Assembly (NCBI GenBank): GCA_023145185.1
Contig: JAGLEG010000436.1
Coordinates: forward strand, 1 to 15,910
Reading direction: 5' to 3'
DNA length: 15,910 nt
From: Thermoplasmata archaeon
Lineage (GTDB): Archaea; Thermoplasmatota; Penumbrarchaeia; Penumbrarchaeales; Penumbrarchaeaceae
Within the stretch, counting starts at the first letter, position 1, and every line of letters begins with the position of its first letter. The position numbers and the translations under genes are program-made. The notes beneath the pieces were generated by a model. The model was not told the origin of the DNA, did no database searches, and was given only the letters and a program-made list of their open reading frames with translations. Below, piece by piece: positions 8,101-14,042 of this stretch.

Positions 8101-8351
8101 ATAGCCTGGAGACCCTCGGGAGCATCGCCCACGTGAACCCAAGGTACTGTGCGGGATGCAGGATGTGCATAGATGTCTGCCCCTACGATGCTATCGACTT
8201 CGACCAGGAGAAGAGGATAGCCGTGGTCAACGAGATCCTCTGTCAGGGGTGCGGAGCGTGTGCCACCGCCTGTCCGGGCGGGGTCTCACAGCAGAACACG
8301 TTCACCAAACGCCAGGTATTTGCGATGATAGATACGTTCATGGAGGGATGA
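5103..8351 (+). CDS. NuoG-type N-terminus fused to partial HdrA and a second HdrA-like module
   Basis: This 1082-residue protein has four parts. Residues 1-75 are a plant-type [2Fe-2S] domain (Cys34, 45, 48, 64). Residues 120-185 are a NuoG/hydrogenase-type two-[4Fe-4S] domain (CILCGLCVNIC 126-136, CLVCGACDFVC 166-176). Residues 190-510 are the C-terminal two thirds of an HdrA core, starting in the middle of its inserted ferredoxin (Cys227/235/238/242), with an HA5-type motif (Cys325, 338, 342, 343) and no initial Rossmann motif. Residues 525-1082 are a second HdrA-like module: FICHCG (531-536), a Rossmann motif VIGGGIAGM (670-678), Cys821/832/836/837, and two C-terminal [4Fe-4S] motifs (1016-1026, 1047-1057). 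The second module lacks the inserted ferredoxin and the LDKTFPT segment. The His-Cys cluster motif of NuoG is absent. GGAGGTGG lies 5 bases before the ATG. The first HdrA core is completed only by the protein at 2308-3246. Confidence 0.92.
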   Translation: MVMIVMDSQELEAEAGETVLQVASRNNIQIPTLCHHPVIPPYSACRVCMVEVKQGNRTRLTASCSLPVSNGMEVRTTSERVLKARKVLMELYLARCPDSEELKAFAADLGVDTTRFDSYREVDDQCILCGLCVNICKESGNSTMGFIGRGTKRRIGTPFDKRSDHCLVCGACDFVCPTNCIDLKAIATREPIPRKSEFDEGLVQRGAMNIPFPQAIPNVPMIDRDSCNYFINGTCKICEKVCEPGAVKHDQEDEEIEVKVGSVIVSPGFEEYVPPTGDSYGYNVYPNVLTSIQFERMLSASGPYQGHVKRISDGETPKKIAWLQCVGSRDESCNSPYCSSVCCMYATKEAVIAKEHQGGDLDTHIYFMDHRSFGKDFDRYYERSKEEYGVIYRRSRVPRVEQDRETKDLLIRYVDDNGEVQEERYDMVVLSVGIQPCEALGDLSSALEINLNGYGFVETETYTPVETSRKGVYASGTVTEPKDIPESVTQASAAAADAAKDIASARGTEVVEKSYPSERNVMSEVPRIGVFICHCGINIGGVIDVPGVVEYAKTLPYVVLSDDNLFTCSQDSQEGVKEKIVELGLNRVVIASCTPRTHEALFQDTLREAGLNPHLFEMANLRDQNSWVHRGDPDTATGKAKDSVRMAVMKAAELFSVSHTKIPVNHDALVIGGGIAGMTAALSLGDQGFQTYLVEREAELGGHLRQIHLGVSGEDPQKLLKDKVERVTTHPNIKVYTGTRIEEIGGYVGNFNSNLKVEGAAENVLISHGVVIVATGALPYEPTEYGYGRNADVLTQTDLETMLAAGGESLSDVKEMVMIQCIGSRNDEHPYCSRVCCSNAIKNALKLKEVDPSATIYILYRDIRTYGYREDTLYRKAREKGIIFLRFEKGEDPVMEEKDGEMTITLKERVLGREITLHPDKLVLSRGMVPQDNMELAQQLKVPLNQDSFFSEAHVKLRPVDFSADGIFLCGLAHSPRFIEEAIIQAKATAARAVTIISRDSLETLGSIAHVNPRYCAGCRMCIDVCPYDAIDFDQEKRIAVVNEILCQGCGACATACPGGVSQQNTFTKRQVFAMIDTFMEG

Positions 8352-8352
8352 T

Positions 8353-8775
8353 ATGGGAGAATTTGAACCGAAGATCGTTGGCTTTCTCTGCAACTGGTGC
8401 TCCTACACGGGGGCGGACCTTGCGGGGACGAGCAGAATTCAGTATCCGCCGAACATCAGGGTCATACGGGTGATGTGCTCAAGCTCCGTTGACCCCATAT
8501 ACATCGTCAGGGCCCTGATGGAAGGGGCCGACGGGGTGCTTATCGGAGGGTGTCATCCAGGGGACTGCCACTACATCAACGGGAACTACAAGGCGAGGCG
8601 GAGGGTGGTCCTCCTCAAGAACATCCTGGGGACCCTGGGCCTGGAGGAGGAGAGGGTGTGGATCCGGTGGGTCTCAGCATCGGAAGGGCAGAAGTTCGCA
8701 GATACCGTGACAGAGATGGTCGATACGATAAAAAAGCTGGGTCCCAACCCCATTCCCACGAGGTGGGACATATAG
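8353..8775 (+). CDS. mvhD: MvhD, [2Fe-2S] electron-transfer subunit (copy 1)
   Basis: This is a 140-residue protein of the MvhD family, the small subunit that links the hydrogenase (or another electron donor) to HdrA through a [2Fe-2S] cluster. The conserved cysteines are all present: CNWC at 13-16, Cys42 (VMCS), and GCHPGDC at 66-72. The family length is about 140 residues, so it is complete. GGAGGG lies 5 bases before the ATG, which starts one base after the stop of the preceding HdrA-containing gene. It aligns without gaps with the second MvhD (13623-14042), about 59% identical by hand count. No hydrogenase gene lies next to this copy; its neighbours are the NuoEFG-containing HdrA and an F420-type flavoprotein. 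I infer it connects one of these, not MvhA/G, to the split HdrA, though cross-use between copies cannot be excluded. Confidence 0.95.
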   Translation: MGEFEPKIVGFLCNWCSYTGADLAGTSRIQYPPNIRVIRVMCSSSVDPIYIVRALMEGADGVLIGGCHPGDCHYINGNYKARRRVVLLKNILGTLGLEEERVWIRWVSASEGQKFADTVTEMVDTIKKLGPNPIPTRWDI

Positions 8776-8782
8776 GGAGGTG
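8775..8782 (+). promoter_or_regulatory. Ribosome-binding site of the FrhB-like gene
   Basis: GGGAGGTG overlaps the last base of the upstream mvhD stop. Its distance to ATG 8785 and ATG 8788 (4 and 7 bases after GGGAGG) supports one of these starts over the GTG at 8782, which lies inside the site itself. Confidence 0.6.
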
Positions 8783-8784
8783 TG

Positions 8785-9897
8785 ATGATGGAAGGACTAA
8801 TTCTGGTAAAAGACGGTGACATCGCATCCGGCTGCAACGAGCTGTTCAAGACTTTTTTGACCTCGGGAAAACTGGAGGCGATCCTGGTATCTCAGGAGAC
8901 ACCAAACGGTAAGATGGCGTTCCCGGCGTTGATCTCCGACCCCGAGAAGTTGAGGTCCAACATACTATCGCCGATCCTGCCCGTATCCGAGGCCTCCGAG
9001 ATCTCCCGGATGACGATCAACAAGGGATCGGACAAACCAGTTGGCGTGGTGATCAGGCCGTGTCAGGTGAGGGCCCTGACGGAGATCGTGAAGCTCAACC
9101 AGGCGAACCTGGAGAACATCGTGGTCATCAGCATGGACTGCCCGGGCACCATGGACGTCAACACGTTCTCCAATCTGCCCGAGGGGAAGGTCCCAACGGA
9201 CATCATCATGGACCACCTCTTGAAAGGGACTGATATCGATCAGTACCTGAGAAGCTCATGCAGGACCTGCAAGGACCCGGTCCCGATGAATGCGGACATC
9301 ACCATTGGGCTCTTCGGCGTGGACCTTGGATCGGGTTTCCTCGTACAGGCCCATACCGAGAGCGGAGAAAGGCTCCTCGAAGGGGTCAAGCTGGAGGCTT
9401 ATAAGGGAGAGAGGGAGAAAGCAATTGCCAAGGTCCGGGGTGGGAAAGATGCGAAGAGGGAGGCTTTCATATCGTCAAAGAAGGAGATAAAGGGCATCGA
9501 GGCGATAGCCGACTTCTACGACAAGTGCGTCAACTGCCACAACTGCATGAACGCGTGCCCGATCTGCTACTGTAAGGAGTGTATATTCCACTCCTCCGTG
9601 TTCGATTCGGATGCCAACAAATACGTCCACAGGGCGAAGAACAAGGGCATCATGAAGATGCCCGACGGGGCCCTTCTGTTCCACATCACCAGGATGAACC
9701 ACATGATACTCTCATGCGTGGAGTGCGGGCTCTGCGAGCAGGCCTGCCCGAGCAACATACCGCTTATGGACCTTCTCATCCCCGTTGCGGAGAACGCGCA
9801 GAGGGAACTGGATTACTATCCCGGGAAGGACCCGGACGAGAAGCTCCCCATGGTGGTGTTCAGGGAGGACGAATATCGATCGGTAGGAGAGAAGTAG
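8785..9897 (+). CDS. FrhB/FdhB-type F420-interacting flavoprotein with ferredoxin tail
   Basis: This is a 370-residue protein resembling the beta subunit of F420-dependent formate dehydrogenase or hydrogenase. The FrhB-type core covers about residues 5-200, with the cluster cysteines in VIRPCQV (Cys93), MDCPG (Cys119) and CRTC (Cys159/162). In that family the core binds FAD and a [4Fe-4S] cluster and transfers hydride to or from coenzyme F420. The C-terminus is a two-cluster ferredoxin domain: CVNCHNCMNACPICYC (248-263) and CVECGLCEQACP (311-322), very like the FdhB tail. No formate dehydrogenase alpha subunit is nearby. It lies between MvhD and the tandem HdrC. FdhB/FrhB proteins are known to dock on HdrA-containing complexes in some methanogens, so it may be the F420 port here (inference). 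GGGAGG at 8775-8780 supports ATG 8785 or 8788; the GTG at 8782 is too close. An F420-independent role remains possible. Confidence 0.83.
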   Translation: MMEGLILVKDGDIASGCNELFKTFLTSGKLEAILVSQETPNGKMAFPALISDPEKLRSNILSPILPVSEASEISRMTINKGSDKPVGVVIRPCQVRALTEIVKLNQANLENIVVISMDCPGTMDVNTFSNLPEGKVPTDIIMDHLLKGTDIDQYLRSSCRTCKDPVPMNADITIGLFGVDLGSGFLVQAHTESGERLLEGVKLEAYKGEREKAIAKVRGGKDAKREAFISSKKEIKGIEAIADFYDKCVNCHNCMNACPICYCKECIFHSSVFDSDANKYVHRAKNKGIMKMPDGALLFHITRMNHMILSCVECGLCEQACPSNIPLMDLLIPVAENAQRELDYYPGKDPDEKLPMVVFREDEYRSVGEK

Positions 9898-9898
9898 A

Positions 9899-10558
9899 AT
9901 GGACCCCATAGATTCCCGTGACCTGGATACGAACTTCAAGTTCGAGATAGCCAAGCAGGAGGGTGGGGAGGGGATCCTCAAGTGCTTCGCCTGCGGCTCC
10001 TGCACCGCCAGGTGTCCCGAGATGGATGTCAAGCAGGAGTGGAACGCCCGTGAGGTGATCCGCAAGGCGCTCCTGGGCATGAAGGAGGAGGTGTTCAGGT
10101 CGGAGTTCCTCTGGATCTGCTCGGCCCATTATACCTGCCTGGAGAAGTGCCCGCAGAACGTCAACATCAAGGGGGTTATGAACCAGATCAGGAACGAGAG
10201 GCTCAGGGAGGAGGCGGGGGAAGACGTGAAGGCGAGTAAGAAGCTGGACCCGGGTTTCAAATACAGGATAGCCGAGGGGTCCACGGGTGGGGACCTGTAC
10301 GAGTGCTTCGCCTGCGGGACCTGCACGGCGGGCTGCCCCGAAAGGGACCTGGACCCGCTCTATTCTCCCAGGAAGGTCATCAAGAGCTCGCTCCTGGGAA
10401 TGAAACAGAAAGTGTACGATAACAGGTTCGTGGAGATCTGCTCCACACACTACAGGTGTCTGGAACAGTGCCCCCAGGGGGTGGAGATACCAAGGCTCAT
10501 GTATGCAATACGCGAGCTTGCGATCAAGGAAGGATATTCAAGGGATTCGATAGCATGA
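9899..10558 (+). CDS. hdrC: Tandem double HdrC with Cys-to-His change in each repeat
   Basis: This is a 219-residue protein made of two HdrC-like ferredoxin units, roughly residues 12-105 and 117-212; ordinary HdrC has one such unit. Each repeat opens with a standard motif (CFACGSCTARCP at 29-40; CFACGTCTAGCP at 136-147) followed by a conserved helix pair (REVIRKALLGMK, RKVIKSSLLGMK). The second cluster motif reads CSAHYTCLEKCP (74-85) and CSTHYRCLEQCP (181-192): the position that is normally the second Cys is His77 and His184. HdrC normally conducts electrons between HdrA and HdrB. No HdrB gene lies beside it; the neighbours are the FrhB-like gene and the tandem HdrA. GGAGAG at 9886-9891 supports the ATG. 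The stop overlaps the next start by 4 bases (ATGA). The doubling may match the doubled HdrA cores of its partners, which is inference. Confidence 0.9.
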   Translation: MDPIDSRDLDTNFKFEIAKQEGGEGILKCFACGSCTARCPEMDVKQEWNAREVIRKALLGMKEEVFRSEFLWICSAHYTCLEKCPQNVNIKGVMNQIRNERLREEAGEDVKASKKLDPGFKYRIAEGSTGGDLYECFACGTCTAGCPERDLDPLYSPRKVIKSSLLGMKQKVYDNRFVEICSTHYRCLEQCPQGVEIPRLMYAIRELAIKEGYSRDSIA

Positions 10559-13500
10559 CCGGAAATGGAAATAAGATCGGAGCGGTGGCCGTTGTAGGTG
10601 GAGGTATAGCCGGTGTTCAATCGGCGCTGGACCTCGCCGACATGGGATTCAAGGTATATCTCATCGAGAAGACCCCCGCAATAGGCGGCATCATGGCCAT
10701 GCTGGACAAGACCTTCCCCACCAACGACTGTTCGATGTGCATACTCTCCCCCAAACTGGTGGACTGCTCAAGGCATCAAAACATCGAGATCATGACCTAT
10801 TCGGAGGTGAAGAGTATCGAGGGGGAGGCGGGCAACTTCTCCGTGACCGTCCATAAAAAGCCCAGGTACGTTGACATCGAGAAGTGTACCTCATGCAATG
10901 ACTGCGTCGACGTCTGCCCCATCTCGATGCCGAACGAGTTCGAGAAGGGGCTCTCCGAGAGGAAGGCGATATACAAGTATTACCCACAGGCGATCCCCAA
11001 CGCCTACGTTATCGACAAGGAGGGGGATGATGAGCACCGGGCATGCATCAACTGCATGATGTGCGTCAAGGCCTGCAAGGTGGGGGCGATAGATCACGAT
11101 CAGGTACCGGAGGATATCGAGTTGAACGTGGGGGCCGTGATATTGTCCATGGGCGCTCAACCCTTCGACCCCTCGGTCAAGAAGGAGCTGGGATACGGCA
11201 GATATCCCAACGTCATCACGTCCATGGAGTTCGAGAGGATACTCTCCGCCTCCGGTCCTTATCAGGGCAAGATCCTCAGACCCGGGGACATGAAGGAGCC
11301 CAGGAAGATCGCCTGGATCCAGTGTGTCGGCTCACGGGACTGGCAGGTGGACCGGGAATACTGCTCCTCCATGTGCTGCATGTACACCGCCAAGGAGGCA
11401 GTTATCGCAAAGGAGCACAATCCAGAGATAGAGCCTACCATATTCTATATCGATATCCGTTCCTTCGGGAAGGATTTCGACAAGTACGTGGACAGGGCCA
11501 AGAACGTTCACGGGATCAAGTATGTGAGGTCGAAGATCTCCGAGATACTGGAGGATAAGGGGTCGAAAGACCTTATATTACGATACGAGGATGAGGCGGG
11601 GGAGCTCCACGAGGAGAGGTTCGATATGGTGGTCCTCTCCATCGGATTGGGTATGACGGAGGGAAAGAAGGAGACCATGCAGAAGCTGGGGGTGGAGGTG
11701 AACGACTTCGGGTTCGCCTATTCCAACCAGGAGAACCCCGTGGCACTCGTGAAACCGGGCATATTCATGGCGGGGAGCTTCCTTGAACCTCAGGCCATTC
11801 CCGAATCGGTCATGCAGGCCTCGGCGGCGGCCGCCCAGGTGGGAGCGCTTCTGCGCGAGGCCAGGGGCACACTGGCAACGCCCAGGCCGGTGTATAAAGA
11901 GAGGGACATCTCCGGGGAGGAGCCGAGGATAGGCGTCTTCCTGTGCCACTGCGGGACCAATATAGGCGGAAAGGTGGACATCCCCTCTGTGGTGGAGCAT
12001 ACGAAGTCGTTGGATAACGTTGTGTTCGCAGACGAGAACATCTACACCTGTTCGGAGGACACGCAGAAGAGGATCGTGGATGCCATCAAGGAGCATGGGC
12101 TCAACCGGGTCATAGTTGCAGCGTGCACCCCAAGGACACACGAACCGCTGTTCAAGAAGAGCCTTGCCGAGGCGGGCCTGAACCCTCATCTCCTGGAGAT
12201 GACCAACATCAGGGAGCACTGCTCCTGGGTCCACGAGGACGGCGAGCAGGCGACCTGGAAAGCAAAAGAGCTTATCGCCATGACCGTGGCGAAATCGAGA
12301 CATCTCGAGCCGATCCCCACCAGCACGGTTGAGGTGACCCAGAAGGCCATGGTGATCGGGGGCGGGGTCGGAGGCATGACCACAGCCCTCTCCCTTGCGG
12401 GGCAGGGGTTCGATACCATGCTCGTGGAGAGGAAGGAGGCGCTCGGTGGAAGGCTCAACGACATACGCTTCACCGTCGAGGGGATCGACGTACCAAAACT
12501 GCTTTCGAACCTGAAAAGTAAACTGGAGGGGGAGGAAAAGGTCACCGTATTGACGGGATCGAAGGTCACCTCCATATCCGGATACGTGGGAAACTACGAG
12601 GCGAAGATCGATACGCCCGATGGGGAGGTGGAATACACCCACGGCGTGGTCGTCATTACGGTGGGGGCGGATGAGCACATCCCATCCTCCTATGGATATG
12701 GGACCGATGAGAGGGTGGTGACCCAGTCGCAGATCGAGGATTATCTCGCCGAAGCAAAACCCGAGGAGATCGCGCTTGGGGAAACCTTCGTCTTCATACA
12801 GTGTGTGGAATCGAGGGAGGGGGAGAGGAACTACTGCTCCAGGGTCTGCTGCATGGGGGCCATAAAGAATGCTCTCAGGATCAAGGAGCTCAACCCCAGG
12901 GCAGAGGTGTTCGTGCTGTATCGGGACCTGATGACCTACGGCTTCTGGGAGAGGTTCTACAAACAGGCCAGGGGCCTGGGGATCGTGTTCATGCAGTATG
13001 ATGTCGGGAGGAAACCGGAGGTGGAGTTCGGGGAGAAGGTCTCCGTAAAGGTCTGGGAACCCCTCCTGCAGGAGGAGGTGGAACTGGAGGCCGATCACCT
13101 GGTGCTCTCTTCGGGCATGGCCGCCGACCCGAACCACGATGAGCTGGCCAAGATGCTCAAGGTGCCGTTGAACGAGGATGGCTTCTTCCTCGAGGCACAC
13201 GTTAAATTACGGCCCGTGGACTTCTCCACAAGGGGTGTGTTCCTCGCAGGATGCTGCCACGGCCCCAAGTTCATCGGGGAGACCATCTACCAGGCCCAGG
13301 CCGCCGCGGCCAGAGCTGCGACCCTGCTGGCCAATCCGAGCCTGGAGGCGGAGCCGAACATCGCGGTTGTGGATGTGGATATGTGTTCCGGCTGCAAGAC
13401 CTGCATCTCACTGTGTCCCTACAACGCCATAGTTTCGGTTACAGAGGAGATCGATGGAGTGGAGGTGACGCACGCCGACATCAACGAGGGGTTGTGTCAG

Positions 13501-13623
13501 GGATGCGGAACGTGTGTTGCGGCATGTCCGTCCGGGGCCATCGATCAGCGCGGCTTCAAGGACGATCAGATACTGGCGATGATCAGGGCCCTTGGGGCCT
13601 GCGTGCCCGGAGGTGGTGAGTAA
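10555..13623 (+). CDS. hdrA: Tandem HdrA-HdrA fusion (uninterrupted)
   Basis: This 1022-residue protein has two HdrA-like modules. Module 1 (9-445) lacks the usual N-terminal domain and starts at the FAD motif VVGGGIAGVQ (13-22), then LDKTFPTNDCSMCILSPKL (50-68), an inserted ferredoxin (Cys111/114/117/121 and Cys164/167/170/174) and an HA5-type motif (Cys257, 270, 274, 275). Module 2 (458-1022) has the N-terminal domain (FLCHCG 462-467, Cys499, Cys524, Cys556), a second FAD motif VIGGGVGGM (600-608), Cys750/761/765/766, and two C-terminal [4Fe-4S] motifs (944-954, 981-991). Together they make up one complete set of HdrA parts plus a second flavin core. Gene start: ATG 10555 overlaps the hdrC stop; the frame is open upstream to 10456, but that part overlaps conserved hdrC sequence. 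The MvhD-MvhG-MvhA genes follow directly, so this copy is the likely hydrogenase-coupled one. Tandem HdrA-like proteins are known, for example in benzoyl-CoA reductase complexes (BamE, from memory). Confidence 0.94.
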   Translation: MTGNGNKIGAVAVVGGGIAGVQSALDLADMGFKVYLIEKTPAIGGIMAMLDKTFPTNDCSMCILSPKLVDCSRHQNIEIMTYSEVKSIEGEAGNFSVTVHKKPRYVDIEKCTSCNDCVDVCPISMPNEFEKGLSERKAIYKYYPQAIPNAYVIDKEGDDEHRACINCMMCVKACKVGAIDHDQVPEDIELNVGAVILSMGAQPFDPSVKKELGYGRYPNVITSMEFERILSASGPYQGKILRPGDMKEPRKIAWIQCVGSRDWQVDREYCSSMCCMYTAKEAVIAKEHNPEIEPTIFYIDIRSFGKDFDKYVDRAKNVHGIKYVRSKISEILEDKGSKDLILRYEDEAGELHEERFDMVVLSIGLGMTEGKKETMQKLGVEVNDFGFAYSNQENPVALVKPGIFMAGSFLEPQAIPESVMQASAAAAQVGALLREARGTLATPRPVYKERDISGEEPRIGVFLCHCGTNIGGKVDIPSVVEHTKSLDNVVFADENIYTCSEDTQKRIVDAIKEHGLNRVIVAACTPRTHEPLFKKSLAEAGLNPHLLEMTNIREHCSWVHEDGEQATWKAKELIAMTVAKSRHLEPIPTSTVEVTQKAMVIGGGVGGMTTALSLAGQGFDTMLVERKEALGGRLNDIRFTVEGIDVPKLLSNLKSKLEGEEKVTVLTGSKVTSISGYVGNYEAKIDTPDGEVEYTHGVVVITVGADEHIPSSYGYGTDERVVTQSQIEDYLAEAKPEEIALGETFVFIQCVESREGERNYCSRVCCMGAIKNALRIKELNPRAEVFVLYRDLMTYGFWERFYKQARGLGIVFMQYDVGRKPEVEFGEKVSVKVWEPLLQEEVELEADHLVLSSGMAADPNHDELAKMLKVPLNEDGFFLEAHVKLRPVDFSTRGVFLAGCCHGPKFIGETIYQAQAAAARAATLLANPSLEAEPNIAVVDVDMCSGCKTCISLCPYNAIVSVTEEIDGVEVTHADINEGLCQGCGTCVAACPSGAIDQRGFKDDQILAMIRALGACVPGGGE

Positions 13624-14042
13624 TGGATGATTTCGAGCCGAGCGTTGTTGCGTTCCTCTGCAACTGGTGCTCCTATGCCGGAGCGGACCTTGCGGGGACC
13701 AGCCGTCTGAAGTACCCCGCCAATGTCAGGCCCATAAGGGTGATGTGTTCCGGCAGGGTGGACCCGGTTTTCGTGATGGAGGCCCTGAAGGAGGGAATAG
13801 ACGGTGTGCTTGTGGCTGGCTGTCATCCCGGCGACTGCCACTATCAGAGCGGGAACTACAAGACCAACCGGAAGATCAAGTTGATAAAGAGGCTTCTTTC
13901 GGACCTGAACGTGGACCCGGGTCGGGTCAGGTTCGAATACATATCCGCCTCGGAGGGGCAGAAGTTCGCCGATACCGTTACGGATTTCGTGGCCCAGCTG
14001 AAGGAGATGGGGCCCAACCCATTGAAGGAGGGATGCAAATGA
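13623..14042 (+). CDS. mvhD: MvhD, [2Fe-2S] electron-transfer subunit (copy 2)
   Basis: This is a 139-residue MvhD with its five cysteines at the same positions as copy 1 (CNWC 13-16, Cys42, GCHPGDC 66-72). The segment EGQKFADTVT (111-120) is identical in both copies, while residues 81-105 and the extreme C-terminus differ most. The start codon shares a base with the stop of the tandem HdrA gene (TAATG), with GGTGGTGA at 13612-13619 as ribosome-binding site. The stop overlaps the mvhG start (ATGA). The gene order hdrA-mvhD-mvhG-mvhA is that expected for an H2-dependent Hdr complex, in which MvhD accepts electrons from the distal cluster of MvhG and gives them to HdrA. The divergent surface relative to copy 1 may reflect a different partner (hydrogenase here), which is inference. 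Confidence 0.96.
   Translation: MDDFEPSVVAFLCNWCSYAGADLAGTSRLKYPANVRPIRVMCSGRVDPVFVMEALKEGIDGVLVAGCHPGDCHYQSGNYKTNRKIKLIKRLLSDLNVDPGRVRFEYISASEGQKFADTVTDFVAQLKEMGPNPLKEGCK
14025..14032 (+). promoter_or_regulatory. Ribosome-binding site of mvhG
   Basis: AAGGAGGG lies within the 3' end of mvhD, 6 bases before ATG 14039. It decides the mvhG start against the ATG at 14033 and against the long upstream extension of the same frame. Confidence 0.65.

Noticed and set aside
2308..8351. Split HdrA explained as a frameshift, pseudogene or assembly chimera
   Set aside because: Every reading frame is intact, the Nuo domains between the halves are complete and in the order E, F, G, the two halves are complementary without overlap, and codon use looks the same throughout. 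An assembly error cannot be excluded without reads but is not favoured.
10456..10554. Upstream extension of the tandem HdrA frame, 33 codons
   Set aside because: It overlaps conserved HdrC sequence including a cluster motif, shows no HdrA similarity, and ATG 10555 gives the usual ATGA overlap.
11578..13200. Minus-strand open frame of 540 codons opposite the tandem HdrA; similar long antisense frames at 1218-2426, 5199-6212 and 6978-8132
   Set aside because: They lie wholly opposite genes with clear family motifs, their translations show no recognisable domain, and the scarcity of TTA, CTA and TCA codons in this GC-rich coding strand produces long antisense frames by itself.
8386..13699. Near-identical DNA stretches in the two mvhD genes (8386-8405 and 13656-13675; 8413-8429 and 13683-13699) as a mobile or recombination repeat
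   Set aside because: They encode the conserved cluster-binding segment of the same protein family and are flanked by diverged sequence, so protein constraint after duplication explains them.
13667..14038. Upstream extension of the mvhG frame
   Set aside because: It runs through mvhD in another frame and has no hydrogenase similarity; the ribosome-binding site at 14025-14032 fixes the start at 14039.
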